A program made the translations under genes and the position numbers. 34,417 nucleotides of DNA from Chloroflexi bacterium HGW-Chloroflexi-8 (lineage in GTDB: Bacteria; Chloroflexota; Anaerolineae; Anaerolineales; Anaerolineaceae): positions 1-34,417 of the forward strand of contig PHBS01000020.1 in NCBI GenBank assembly GCA_002841995.1, written 5' to 3'. This document shows, piece by piece, positions 8,698 to 17,438 of the stretch (position 1 is its first letter; every line of letters starts with the position of its first letter). Under the pieces are notes generated by a model that saw nothing but the letters and a program-made list of their open reading frames with translations, was not told where the DNA came from and searched no databases.

Positions 8698-8969
8698 ATG
8701 AATTCAAAAAAAGAAAATGCTGTTGAAGTAATTGATTTGGTTAAGCTTTACCCGGGAGTACGTGCTGTCGATGGGATTTCTTTCCAGGTTTACAAGGGAG
8801 AAATTTTTAGAATGTTATGCCCAAACGGAGCGAAAAAAAAGAAGGGCTTATCAGCAAGGTTGTCAATAACCTGGATGGATCGGGAGTGCAGTATAGTAAT
8901 TTGCATTCTGAACAACCCACTTTGGAAGATGTGTTTTTAAGAATTACCGGGAAAGAAATGTGGGATTAG
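8698..8969 (+). pseudogene. ABC transporter ATP-binding protein, internal deletion
   Basis: The first 45 codons are a normal DrrA-type ATPase N-terminus: VEVIDLVKLYPGVRAVDGIS, then GEIFRMLCPNGA, the start of the Walker A loop with Gly changed to Cys. A run of eight A (8833-8840) marks the junction. In another frame the text resumes as KVVNNLDGSGVQYSNLHSE, PTLEDVFLRITGKEMWD and stop, which is the conserved C-terminus of the same family. Roughly 200 residues holding the rest of Walker A, the signature motif and Walker B are gone. The product cannot bind or hydrolyse ATP. The spacing to the permease remnant (10 bases, AGGAGG ribosome site) shows the original operon. Confidence 0.9.
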
Positions 8970-8979
8970 GAGGTTCGTA

Positions 8980-9296
8980 ATGCATGCTTTTTGGAAGTTA
9001 GCGATCTATCAAACAAAGCTATATATACGCGAACCGATGAATGTATTTTTTTACATTACTTTTTGGTCCGGTGCTGTTACTTTTAATTGGATTTATATTT
9101 GGAAATGAACCACAAGCGCTATTTGGTGGTTATGGACAAATGGATATCTCAACATCCGCAATTGCTGCAATTGTGATTGGGATTGGGATTGTGGTTGGGA
9201 GAAAGCTTTGGCGAACATTTTCTGGAAATGGCTGTGTTAAGTGGCATTCTCCTGGTTGGTGTGGTGATTATTGCGTTGACTTTCCGTTGGGAGTAG
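8980..9296 (+). pseudogene. ABC-2 type permease, frameshifted and internally deleted
   Basis: The ATG at 8980 follows AGGAGG. The first frame reads MHAFWKLAIYQTKLYIREP and then MNVFF. Near a T-run (about 9044-9050) the frame shifts to LLFGPVLLLLIGFIFGNEP, the first membrane segment of ABC-2 permeases, and on to MDISTSAIAAIVIG. It then jumps to a third frame reading HFLEMAVLSGILLVGVVIIA and LTFRWE before a TAG, the usual C-terminus of these permeases. Most of the roughly 240-residue membrane domain is deleted. With the ATPase and MarR remnants it forms one decayed export operon. Confidence 0.88.
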
Positions 9297-9573
9297 GACA
9301 ACCTTTTGACCTTGTGACCCCACAAAATCAAAGTGCAAAATAATTTTATTGTCTTTTGTGACCCACAACATTCCTGTTCTCCCCCAAATATGTCAAACAA
9401 CCATAGAACCCAATTGGATTTTCTTTACCTGCAAGAAGGCGATACGCCATTTGAAAAACCTATCCTGGGAATGTGTTGCCTTCAAAGAGATTTTTGAAAA
9501 GATTTTTTCGTTCGGTACTTCACTCTCTTTCCGTATCGGATTGCACAACACAGGTGTATTTAATTCAGATTTC

Positions 9574-10278
9574 TCAAAGGTTTTCTGGACCATTTCTTTT
9601 TTTCATGCGTAAAGCAATAATTCTCTTTCGAATTAGTGGGATTCTCAGAAACATTAGAAGTGATAAGAGACTTCCCATCAATAAAGGTCTGATGATATCT
9701 CCACTCATCGTAGTTAAAGACCCCTTGATTGCCCAGGCATAATGCAAAATCACCAAACCACCAACCAAATAAACGAATTTATGAAGTCGCTTCCAATTCT
9801 TTCCAAGTCTTTTCATCCAAAACTTAAAGGATGTAATCGAGAGTATCAATAAAATCAACCCGGCAAATGCACCAACGAAAATAAAAGGTTTTTCAGCGGT
9901 CAGGCGAATGATTTCTTTGAAATCCAGGCCATAATCAATGCCAGCAAACGTGACAAAATGCAGGGCAAAATAGAGAAATGAATACAACCCGAGCGCACGA
10001 CGATGTTTCCCTGGCTGTTTCCAACCCGTGACCGTTATGAACGGCGTGATTGAAAGCGTAACCAACAGGAGATTTAAGGCAGCCCGGCCTAAAAATTGTT
10101 CAACAAATTGAATTGGATTGACCGTAAGCTGGTCGGAAAAATAAAGAAAAACCAATTCTGCCAAAGGGTATAACCCAAGAACATGAATGCCAATACGGAG
10201 CCAATTTACCTTTGGCCTCACACGTATGCCATTATTTGATTTTAAATTCGACCCGACTGCAAAATTCGAATTCATCAT
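9574..10278 (-). CDS. msrQ: MsrQ, haem-binding subunit of methionine-sulfoxide reductase
   Basis: 234 residues. The sequence NPIQFVEQFLGRAALNLLLV opens the first core helix, followed by LSITPFITVTGW, HRRALGLYSFLYFALHFVTF with candidate haem-ligand histidines, and WKRLHKFVYLVGGLVILHYA with two further histidines. About five to six membrane segments are visible. This is the ferric-reductase-like MsrQ/YedZ family, which passes electrons from the quinone pool or a flavin reductase to the molybdenum enzyme MsrP to repair oxidised methionines outside the membrane. Its ATG overlaps the stop of msrP (TAATG), the usual gene pairing. The partner is broken here. An N-terminal extension of about 20 residues precedes the conserved part. 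Confidence 0.88.
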   Translation of the reverse strand: MMNSNFAVGSNLKSNNGIRVRPKVNWLRIGIHVLGLYPLAELVFLYFSDQLTVNPIQFVEQFLGRAALNLLLVTLSITPFITVTGWKQPGKHRRALGLYSFLYFALHFVTFAGIDYGLDFKEIIRLTAEKPFIFVGAFAGLILLILSITSFKFWMKRLGKNWKRLHKFVYLVGGLVILHYAWAIKGSLTTMSGDIIRPLLMGSLLSLLMFLRIPLIRKRIIALRMKKRNGPENL

Positions 10279-10871
10279 TAATAGTTTACCTTTAAATCCA
10301 TACCTTCGTATAAATATGCTACCTGATCACTATAGCCATTGAATATTAATGTATCGCGTCGCCCTAATTCACCAATTCTTCGTTCAGATCGTTGACTCCA
10401 GCGCGGATGCTGCACTTCTGGATTTACATTCGCTTAAAACCCGTATTCATTAGGAGCAATTGTACTCCACATGGTTGCTGGTTGTTCACTGGTCAGTTCA
10501 ATTTTAATAATTGCCTTGATTGATTTAAACCCATATTTCCATGGCACGACCAAACGAATTCCTCCACCATTTTGGGGTGGGAATTCGCCACCATACAGGC
10601 CGGTTGCCAATTTGGTCAAATCATTCATCGCTTCATCAATACGAAGACCTTCCTGGTAAGGCCAAGGATATAAAGGTTGCTTTTGCCCAGGCATTTCAGT
10701 CGGGTCGTATATGGTTTCAAATCGGACGTATTTTGCATCTGAAGTTGGTTCAACATCTGCAAGCAATTTTGCCAAAGGAAAGCCCATCCAGGGGATCACC
10801 ATACTCCAGGTTTCTACGCAGCTTTGAATTGGGAATTTATCAGAATTGTCTTGGGTTTTTGAGATTTCCAC
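10278..10871 (-). pseudogene. msrP: msrP remnant: 5'-truncated with an internal stop
   Basis: The conserved C-terminal two thirds of the periplasmic molybdoenzyme MsrP/YedY are readable in one frame: [20 protein letters not shown] (its Cys is the expected molybdenum ligand), [37 protein letters not shown] and APNEYGF. A TAA at 10436-10434 replaces the following Tyr codon, after which the same frame continues [19 protein letters not shown] and GMDLKVNY to a TAA at 10280-10278. Upstream, the Tat signal and N-terminal domain are absent, and an in-frame stop lies shortly before the GTG at 10871. Truncation plus nonsense mutation make it non-functional. Confidence 0.87.
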
Positions 10872-11416
10872 TGAATTTATTCTAAAGGTTTGTAGTTATT
10901 CTTTGAATCATGTCGATGACAAGGTTTTCAACTTATGGTCACTGTATAAATGCTAAAACCATCATCCCACAAAAGAAATAAAAGGTTTTCGTGTAAATAT
11001 CAGATGAAGAAGAAAAAAGTTCGGAAGCCACTTTCTGGTAAAGTGAGGTGGTTATTGTTTACACCATAATTTTTATAACAAATATGGTTTCTAAAAATTA
11101 TAGATATTCGAGATATATTATCAAGGACATAGATAGCTTATTTCGTATAAGATGGTAATGTAAGGTTTTCTGTGAGAAGAAGAAAACTAAACATTATTAG
11201 GGATTAAAATTCAATCCCTGTTTTAGCACGAGTGGTGTCGTCTGTTGATTCCTCTCATTTGAATTCTCACAAAACAATATGATCTGCAACATCTATCGGA
11301 ACAGATGTGTCATTCAATGAAACTTTTATGAATTAAACAATGACACCCAATTGAGAAAATTCGAACCTTTTGTTCGAAACGTCATAAATAGCACAAACTA
11401 ATCAAAGGAAATTAAA
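10872..11416. other. Intergenic stretch
   Basis: The missing 5' part of msrP could not be found here in any minus-strand frame. The only clear structure is the inverted repeat at 11360-11378. The rest is AT-rich without a recognisable gene. Confidence 0.4.
11360..11378. promoter_or_regulatory. Perfect inverted repeat before the repeat lipoprotein
   Basis: TTCGAAC - CTTTT - GTTCGAA, a perfect 7-bp stem with a 5-base loop, ends 38 bases upstream of the lipoprotein start. Its position fits an operator near the promoter. It has no T-run, so a terminator is less likely. Confidence 0.4.
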
Positions 11417-12280
11417 TTGAAAATTCACAGTAAAAAAATTATCAAAATACTTGGGTTTGCCTTAATTCTTACGATGACCATACTCACGAGTTGTAACACC
11501 AGTACACCGGTAACTGCCTGTCATGCAACTGGTGATTCCGAGATTCCATACGAAGAAATTTCCATCGACAGTACAAATGTCAAAGAACATCTTGGACACC
11601 CAAATGACATCTACCCGGTACCTGTAGGTGGCTGTCCAACCAATTTATTGGTTGTCGAAAATGATAAGATCACGATTTGCCATAGTACCGGAAACGAAAC
11701 TAATCCTTATAACGAGATCACAATTAGCATTAATGGCTTAAATGGTCATGGTGACCATGTAGGCGATATCATCCCCGCTCCAGAAGGCGGCTGCCCAACC
11801 AGTCCTCTTGTTGTTGTGGAGAACACGATCATGATATGCCATGCTACTGACAATGAAACTTCTCCATATGAAGAAATCAAAGTAAATACAAATGGACTGG
11901 ATGGCCATGTCACACATGAAAGCGATATTATCCCCGCACCAGTTGGTGGTTGCCCGTCAAGTCCTTTAGTCATTATCGATGGTAAGATAACGATCTGTCA
12001 TATTACCAGCAGTGAAACGAATCCTTATAATGAGATTACCGTAAGTGTTAACGGATTAAATGGACATGTTTCACACGAAGGTGATATTATCCCCGCACCG
12101 GATGATGGTTGCCCGAATAGTCCTGTGAAAACTATCGATGACAAAATCACGATCTGTCATGCTACCAGCAGTAAGAAAAATCCTTACAACGAGATCACAA
12201 TAAGTGTTAATGGATTGAATGGGCACAGCAAACATGCAGGCGATATCATTCCCGCACCAGTAGGTGGATGCCCAAATTAA
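11417..12280 (+). CDS. Lipoprotein of five 53-residue Cys/His repeats
   Basis: 287 residues. The signal peptide spans residues 1-25, with a lipobox LTSC and Cys26 as the lipidated residue. The rest is five tandem repeats with an exact 53-residue period (Cys35, Cys88, Cys141, Cys194, Cys247). Each repeat has the form (I/A)CH(A/S/I)T, NPYNEI, NGLNGH, H, GDIIPAP, GGCP. It therefore holds two Cys and three His at fixed spacing, a possible metal site or disulfide. Modules like this are known to me from surface proteins of several phyla, with no assigned function. The start is TTG after AAAGGA. There are no catalytic domains, no sortase signal and no obvious partner gene. Surface exposure and metal binding are inference. 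Confidence 0.8.
   Translation: MKIHSKKIIKILGFALILTMTILTSCNTSTPVTACHATGDSEIPYEEISIDSTNVKEHLGHPNDIYPVPVGGCPTNLLVVENDKITICHSTGNETNPYNEITISINGLNGHGDHVGDIIPAPEGGCPTSPLVVVENTIMICHATDNETSPYEEIKVNTNGLDGHVTHESDIIPAPVGGCPSSPLVIIDGKITICHITSSETNPYNEITVSVNGLNGHVSHEGDIIPAPDDGCPNSPVKTIDDKITICHATSSKKNPYNEITISVNGLNGHSKHAGDIIPAPVGGCPN
11519..12277 (+). repeat. Five tandem 159-bp coding repeats
   Basis: Repeat units start at 11519, 11678, 11837, 11996 and 12155 (one per 53 codons). Units 2, 4 and 5 are closest to each other; unit 1 is the most diverged. No unit is out of frame, so protein-level selection has kept the period. Confidence 0.9.
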
Positions 12281-12662
12281 TAAATGTTTGCGACCCGGCT
12301 ATCGTTAAAATAAAATTCTATTTAATGTATTGAAAAAAATAATCGTAAAAACCCATCCAAAATATGTAGACCATCAATTGGGATGTTATGGATGGGTTTT
12401 GCTTGCATTTCGTAAACTGATAAAGAATGGGGTTTTCAAAAATTAAGAAATAAAGATGATTCCAAACATTGACGTAAATGCTTTGAGAACAAAAATATTC
12501 ACAGCAACAACCGGGAGTAAAAATAGGCGGGGAAAATAGCCTAAAGCACGACATTATGAACGATCACCATTTGATAGGTCACGTGAGGTGCTACCTTTAC
12601 GATTCATTAGCCGGGATAATTTTAAACGACATAAGAACCGAAAAAAAGAAAAGCATAACCAA
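12281..12662. other. Intergenic stretch downstream of the repeat lipoprotein
   Basis: It contains the candidate hairpin at 12347-12400 and no supported gene; short open frames on the minus strand lack ribosome binding sites and any recognisable sequence. Confidence 0.4.
12347..12400 (+). terminator. Candidate terminator after the repeat lipoprotein
   Basis: AAAACCCATCC and GGATGGGTTTT form an 11-bp perfect stem with a 31-base loop, ending in TTTT. The loop is long for an intrinsic terminator, which lowers confidence. It starts 67 bases after the stop codon. Confidence 0.45.
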
Positions 12663-13170
12663 TTAAGACATCTGACAAATAAACTGCATTTTTTCGGAAT
12701 CAGTGAATTGATAGCGTAATATACCGGCGTGTCGATCTGCCCTTTGATCTGAAATCTCAAGAGTGATCAATATTTCAAAATGTGCGGAAAAACGGGGGAT
12801 ATATTCCAACCAAAATTCACCTGATGGAAAATCGCCTTGCAAACAATATCCTGCCAAAGGCTCAAGTTTAGTAAAAATAATCGATGTTGATAAATCGCCC
12901 CAACCTGAAAACATCAACAAAAGCAGTGGAGAGTAGTAATACCGGAATCTGATAGGCTGATGCGTAAAATGATATTAGGATTCACCCAGAACGTGCAAAT
13001 TGTAGCAAATCTATGGAAAAAAAACGCAATTCCAATGCAAATACGCGCTGCGATGAAAACTGAACTTGGGCAAATAAACCCATTTGTAAGTATTCCAGAC
13101 CTTCCCGAAATCCAGGTGTGGTTGGCAGAAGACAGGTTATCGACCTCTTTTTCGGTGTACCCATTCATGT
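12663..13170 (-). pseudogene. Possible degraded reading frame of unknown family
   Basis: One minus-strand frame reads protein-like over about 500 bases. It contains LDFGKVWNTYKWVYLPKFSF, RFRYYYSPLLLLMFSGWGD, LAGYCLQGDFPSGEFWLEYI and FEILITLEISDQRADRHAG. It is broken by in-frame stops at 13137-13139 (TAA), 13011-13013 (TAG) and 12975-12977 (TAA). The last 85 codons (12920-12663) are open. I recognise no family and see no ribosome binding site, so this may be either a remnant or chance. The remaining bases to 13424 hold only the superoxide dismutase leader. Confidence 0.25.
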
Positions 13171-13424
13171 ATTGAGCCATAATCTGAACAGCAGTGATTG
13201 GCACAAGACCACGCTAATGCTGACTCAAGTTAATTTTTTTACCGATTCTTTCTTCAAAAGCTGTTAATCAACCAGACGATCAGGAAAAAAAATTCTGAAG
13301 AATCTGGAATAATTGCCGACCTCCGCTTTCAGAGAATATTTTTTTCCCCTTTATATATAGCTCACCAACTAAAGAAAACAAACTACAATATATATTGTCA
13401 ATTACTTACTAAAAGGAGACCGAT

Positions 13425-14069
13425 ATGAAAAAGATAGACTCAAGTAATTTGTCACCCGAGCCACAAGCACCACTACCTCACGTTTTACCCCCGCTTCCAT
13501 TTGCTGAAAATGCATTGGAACCAGTTATCTCATCCAAAACGATCAGTTTTCACTATGGGAAACATCACAAAGGCTATGTAGACAACCTGAATAAATTCAT
13601 TTCAGGGACAGAATATTCAGAAATGTCATTGGAAGAGATCATCAAGAACACTGCAAAAAAGCCAGAAAAAACAGCAATCTTCAACAATGCTGCCCAGACC
13701 TGGAACCATTCATTCTACTGGAAAAGTTTGACTCCAAAGGGTGGAGGAGAACCCCCTGCAACTCTCAAAAAACATATGGAATCCTCCTTTGGAAGTATCG
13801 ACGCATGTAAAAAAGAACTTGCAAGTGCAGCACTTTCTCAGTTCGGGAGCGGTTGGGCCTGGCTTGTCTTAGACGGAGACACCCTGAAAGTGATAAAGAC
13901 CGGTAATGCAGATAATCCTTTGACAATAGGAATGAAACCATTACTCACGATTGATGTCTGGGAGCATGCTTACTATCTGGATTATCAGAATCTTCGTGCC
14001 AATTATGTAAATGAAGTACTCGAAAAGCTAATCAATTGGGAATTTGCGCACCATAATTCCAGTAAATAA
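13425..14069 (+). CDS. sodB: Superoxide dismutase, Fe type
   Basis: 214 residues. Metal ligands by alignment are His43 (FHYGKHH), His95 ([11 protein letters not shown]), Asp177 and His181 (DVWEHAYY). The Gln91 in AAQTWNH, rather than the Gly of manganese enzymes, points to the iron form. It converts superoxide to peroxide and oxygen in the cytoplasm. The conserved domain begins at about residue 20 ([13 protein letters not shown]), and the preceding Pro-rich extension is longer than usual without being a signal peptide. The start is the ATG after AAAAGGAGACCGAT; no alternative start within the extension is as good. It appears monocistronic. Confidence 0.92.
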   Translation: MKKIDSSNLSPEPQAPLPHVLPPLPFAENALEPVISSKTISFHYGKHHKGYVDNLNKFISGTEYSEMSLEEIIKNTAKKPEKTAIFNNAAQTWNHSFYWKSLTPKGGGEPPATLKKHMESSFGSIDACKKELASAALSQFGSGWAWLVLDGDTLKVIKTGNADNPLTIGMKPLLTIDVWEHAYYLDYQNLRANYVNEVLEKLINWEFAHHNSSK

Positions 14070-14607
14070 CGAATATTTTAGAGAAACCTAACTTTTAGTC
14101 CCAAGCAAATTCATACTTTATCAGTTTACAGGCAATGGTAAGTTGCAACAAACCACAATTCGAAATTATACGAAAAGGTGGCAAATTCAGAATTGTTAAA
14201 AATAAAGAAATAATGATTGGCTGTGTAGAAAATATTGATATGTGAATGCACCAGCTCAATCAGTTCTTCCGAATTGAGGAAGGTTGCGCCGAAATTATTC
14301 TGTATGGTTTTCATGCGAAGAGTAAAGCTGTTTTTGCTATTAATAATCCTGTCGGATTGGAACACAACATCAGTAAAATTGTAGTATTCCTATAAAACTT
14401 TTTACTAAATAATCTCCACCCAAACCTCGTGATGGTGTTTTTTACTCTATTAAAGACAGTGCTGAAGGAGATGCAGAAGAGTTCCCAGGAACAACATTAG
14501 AATTGAGATTTGAGTGAACTTGATCATAAAAACTCTCGTCTTTATGGACAAGCGTTTTTATCTTAATAACCCGATTATGTTACACTGACCCAAAAGGAGA
14601 GAAAACA
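14070..14607. other. Intergenic stretch with short protein-like fragments
   Basis: No intact gene. A plus-strand frame from 14413 to 14517 reads PPKPRDGVFYSIKDSAEGD then EEFPGTTLELRFE and stop, without a start or ribosome site, like the tail of a lost gene. An earlier frame (about 14135-14394) is interrupted by a TGA. Neither can be assigned to a family. Confidence 0.3.
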
Positions 14608-14949
14608 ATGATGATCGATTGGAATGAATATCATAAACAAGTACTCGAAGGTATTGTCGAAATTGGCCGCAATAGTCCGGAAATTGTTCGAGGATATCGA
14701 ATGATTGGTGAAGCCGCTAAAAAAACAAACCTTCTGGATGCTAAAACACGTGAACTAATCGCCCTTGCAGTGGCAGTATCTGTACAATGCGATGGTTGTA
14801 TTGTTGTTCACACCGATGCAGCACTCAAGAACGGTGCAACTGAGGAAGAAATTATCGAAGCGCTTGGGGTAGCAATTCAAGTTAAGACTGGATCTGCATT
14901 AATCTATTCGACCCGTGTTCTGGATGCCATGAAAGCCAAATCTGAATAA
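14608..14949 (+). CDS. Carboxymuconolactone-decarboxylase / AhpD-like protein
   Basis: 113 residues, all helical in prediction by eye. The motif QCDGCIVVH gives Cys61, Cys64 and His68, the CxxC-x3-H arrangement of AhpD-type peroxidase partners and many CMD-family proteins. It is followed by the typical GATEEEIIEALGVAIQV. Members with this motif act as thiol-dependent peroxidase or disulfide components; true decarboxylases lack the two Cys, so the redox role is favoured. Two adjacent ATG codons follow AAAGGAGAGAAAACA; either could start. It converges with the TetR gene, 89 bases away, and no partner peroxiredoxin is adjacent. Confidence 0.88.
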   Translation: MMIDWNEYHKQVLEGIVEIGRNSPEIVRGYRMIGEAAKKTNLLDAKTRELIALAVAVSVQCDGCIVVHTDAALKNGATEEEIIEALGVAIQVKTGSALIYSTRVLDAMKAKSE

Positions 14950-15038
14950 GAACCAAAATCTTAAATGTTTTTAATAAATAAATGCTCATCAAAATTGCAT
15001 CCATATTTGTGAATTAATCCCAATTTCGTTGGGTAATG

Positions 15039-15686
15039 TCAATTTAAGAGCAAACGACCCAACGTTAATTCCAGCCAATTTTCATACTTTTCCAGTGAAT
15101 AGTCTTGATCACGGGTCAATAAAAGAAAGACATCCGGACTGGTAATCGTCCAGACCAGTTCCGCTGCAGACTGGACACTCAATCCTTCACGTAAGCCATG
15201 ATTCTTATCGACTTGTTGGACAAAAACTTTCATATTCTCCATGCGACCTTTGAGGCGATTTTTTAGCAATCCAGCAATTTCATCATCGGATTTGGCAGTG
15301 GATCGCAAAATCTCAAAAACCGGAGCAGCGCGAACGAGAATTTTGGATATATCACGTGAAAACATTTTTATCTGTTGAGCTGGATCAGTTTCATGTAAAA
15401 CTGCTTGCGGACCAGGCCGATCCACAAGTTTAATTTGAAGTTCATCTCCCCCAACCGCAATATCCAATATATGTGATAGTATGTTGCGTTTGTTCTGGAA
15501 GATTGCGTATACCGTCTCTGTTGATACGCCAGATGTCTGTGCAATTGACTCGATTGTCGTACCAACATATCCCCTCTCGAAAAATAAACCTCGTGCTGAC
15601 TCTGAAATTTGTTTGCGCGTTTCAAGAGCCATTAATTTGCGCCTGGATGAATCATATTTTCGTTTTGTATAAGTTTTTGGATTCAT
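15039..15686 (-). CDS. TetR-family transcriptional regulator
   Basis: 215 residues. The DNA-binding region (about 22-70) reads RKQISESARGLFFERGYVGT then IAQTSGVSTETVYAIFQNK, the standard TetR helix-turn-helix. The C-terminal ligand domain is variable and gives no ligand. The gene is divergent from the flavin monooxygenase, with 92 bases between the two start codons, and an 11-bp palindrome overlaps the candidate -35 boxes of both. It is therefore probably an autorepressor that also controls the monooxygenase, released by that enzyme's substrate or a related compound (inference). A basic stretch, TKRKYDSSRRK, precedes the domain. Confidence 0.9.
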   Translation of the reverse strand: MNPKTYTKRKYDSSRRKLMALETRKQISESARGLFFERGYVGTTIESIAQTSGVSTETVYAIFQNKRNILSHILDIAVGGDELQIKLVDRPGPQAVLHETDPAQQIKMFSRDISKILVRAAPVFEILRSTAKSDDEIAGLLKNRLKGRMENMKVFVQQVDKNHGLREGLSVQSAAELVWTITSPDVFLLLTRDQDYSLEKYENWLELTLGRLLLN

Positions 15687-15710
15687 AGATTCTTGACTCC
15701 TGTCAATTTG

Positions 15711-15758
15711 ATTATATCATATCTTTATTGATTACAGTAATGATGTATTCAATATGAT
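15711..15758. promoter_or_regulatory. Shared TetR/monooxygenase promoter region with a palindrome
   Basis: The palindrome ATTACAGTAAT lies at 15731-15741. For the TetR gene (minus strand) TATAAT is at 15716-15711 with TTACTG 18 bases upstream at 15740-15735. For the monooxygenase (plus) TATGAT is at 15753-15758 with TTGATT at 15728-15733. The palindrome overlaps both -35 regions, as expected for a repressor site. Confidence 0.45.
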
Positions 15759-15778
15759 TAGTGAAAGGAGCTAAGAAA

Positions 15779-16855
15779 ATGTTTCCGAAACATGACCTTG
15801 AAGAGGTTTTTCACACCATCGTCATTGGAGGTGGGCAAGCCGGCCTGGCTGCCGGATATTTTCTCTCCAAACAAGGAGAGAATTTTGTCATATTGGATCA
15901 AAATGAACGTACCGGAGACTCCTGGCGCAAACGCTGGAAAAGTCTTCGGCTTTTTACGCCAAGTCAATTTGATAGTCTCCCGGGATTATCCTATTCTAAA
16001 ACCATAAATTACCTGCCATCCAAAGATGAGATTGCAGATTATTTGGAAGAATACGCTCGTCATTTTCATCTGCCAATTCGACATTCATCGAAGGTGGAAA
16101 GTCTTCGTTACAATGATGATGATTATGAGATACTAACAGGATCTACGCGTTTTCGTGCCAAAAATGTCATTGTGGCAACAGGACCTTTTCAGACGCCATT
16201 TATCCCAGGTTTTTCTGAACAACTGGATAAAAGAATCATCCAAATGCATTCTGCTTCATATCATGACACAAGCCAATTTCCGGTGAATAAAGTTTTGGTC
16301 GTAGGAGCAGGTAATTCTGGTGCTGAGATTGCTTTAGAACTGGCAAATAATGGAAAAGAAGTTTGGCTGGCCGGTCGGGATGTTGGGCGGGTACCTGCTA
16401 ATTCTCCCCTAGGAAAAGTTTTCAATGGCCATTTGATTTGGTGGATCATGACCCACTTACTAACGGTTGATACACCCATTGGAAAAAAGATTCAGGCGGA
16501 AGGAAACCATCATGGCACACCTTTGGGTCGAGCAACCCGAAATGAAGTCGCTTCATCTGGTGTTAAGCTAAGTCCCAAAGTAGCAGACATCCAAGATGGA
16601 TTTCCAAAATTGGAGGATGGTCAAATTCTGGACGTAGAAGGGGTACTTTGGGCTACCGGCTACCGCCCATATTTTGAGTGGATTAAGCTCCCTATTTTTG
16701 ATGAGAATGAATATCCAATCCATTCACGTGGTGTAGTAAAAGACACACCTGGTTTGTATTTCTTGGGTCTCCTTTTTCAATCCGGATTGAGTTCATCCTT
16801 ACTGGGTGGAGTCGGGAAAGATGCTGCTTATATTACTTCAAAAATTAGCAGATAA
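15779..16855 (+). CDS. Flavin-dependent monooxygenase (CzcO/FMO-like)
   Basis: 358 residues. The FAD motif VIGGGQAGLAAGY is at about residues 15-27 and the NADPH motif VVGAGNSGAEIALE at about 174-187; ATGYRP near residue 291 is the usual late motif of flavin-containing monooxygenases. WRKRWKSLRLFTPSQFDSLP is typical of the CzcO-like group annotated as putative flavoprotein monooxygenases. It would oxidise an organic substrate with NADPH and oxygen. I chose the ATG at 15779 after AAAGGAGCTAAGAA; a GTG at 15761 would include that ribosome site in the coding part. The divergent TetR gene is probably its regulator. Confidence 0.87.
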   Translation: MFPKHDLEEVFHTIVIGGGQAGLAAGYFLSKQGENFVILDQNERTGDSWRKRWKSLRLFTPSQFDSLPGLSYSKTINYLPSKDEIADYLEEYARHFHLPIRHSSKVESLRYNDDDYEILTGSTRFRAKNVIVATGPFQTPFIPGFSEQLDKRIIQMHSASYHDTSQFPVNKVLVVGAGNSGAEIALELANNGKEVWLAGRDVGRVPANSPLGKVFNGHLIWWIMTHLLTVDTPIGKKIQAEGNHHGTPLGRATRNEVASSGVKLSPKVADIQDGFPKLEDGQILDVEGVLWATGYRPYFEWIKLPIFDENEYPIHSRGVVKDTPGLYFLGLLFQSGLSSSLLGGVGKDAAYITSKISR

Positions 16856-17430
16856 TAGATACTCAAAATTGGGTTTGGATCATGGTAAATTTTTGTTCTG
16901 ATAAACCCCATTCTTTAATGTGCTCCAATTTTGAATCCGGTTACTTTGGAAGAAAAAAATTTATTTGAAGCAATAACCTTAAATTAAAATGGTCTGAAAA
17001 AACTAATATTAAATGAGACTGTGAAAATATGAAAAATTATGAACCAGGTTTACATTAGCCAATCAGATTTATAGTCGAAAAAATAAGTTTGTAAATATTA
17101 AGCCAGTTTACGGTTGAAAATATTTCTATTCGGAAAAATCAAAATCAGCCAAGTCTTGCTCGAACTTCCATGTTATAGAAAATGATATTTTACCGATCGA
17201 AAATGCCCAAGCTAACAGGTAAACAAACAGTACTTAATTTTTTTGTGAAAACATGGATAATCCTTTTGTTGGTTGATTGATGCATTGATGAATTGTGCAT
17301 TAGTGTTATCGATGGTTGCAGAAATTAAGGCAATGCTTGTTAAATATTTTAAAGTGAAAGATTATATTTCTTAAAAGATATTCTACAATTTTTGTAAACC
17401 TACTTAACGAACAATATTTCATGCGAGAGA
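16856..17430. other. Intergenic stretch left of the insertion element
   Basis: AT-rich, with no gene, terminator or strong promoter recognised on either strand. Joining it to the sequence right of the insertion element does not restore a reading frame, so the element appears to have landed between genes. Confidence 0.4.
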
Positions 17431-17438
17431 CATTATTT
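17431..17438. repeat. Target site duplication, left copy
   Basis: CATTATTT, identical to 18744-18751. Eight bases is the usual duplication length for IS256-family elements. Confidence 0.8.

Noticed and set aside
8698-8940. 80-residue open frame as an intact small gene
   Set aside because: After residue 45 the text is nonsense; the true continuation is in another frame, so it is a broken ABC ATPase.
9349-9612. 87-residue plus-strand open frame between the permease remnant and msrQ
   Set aside because: No ribosome binding site, overlaps the end of msrQ in antisense, and no recognisable sequence. A 35-codon frame at 9390-9497 was also dismissed for lack of a start signal.
11519-12277. Tandem repeats as a CRISPR or satellite array
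   Set aside because: The repeats are 159 bp, in frame and protein-coding, without spacers.
15019-15033. CCCAA-TTTCG-TTGGG hairpin between the CMD and TetR genes
   Set aside because: Only five base pairs and no T-run on either strand; too weak to call a terminator.
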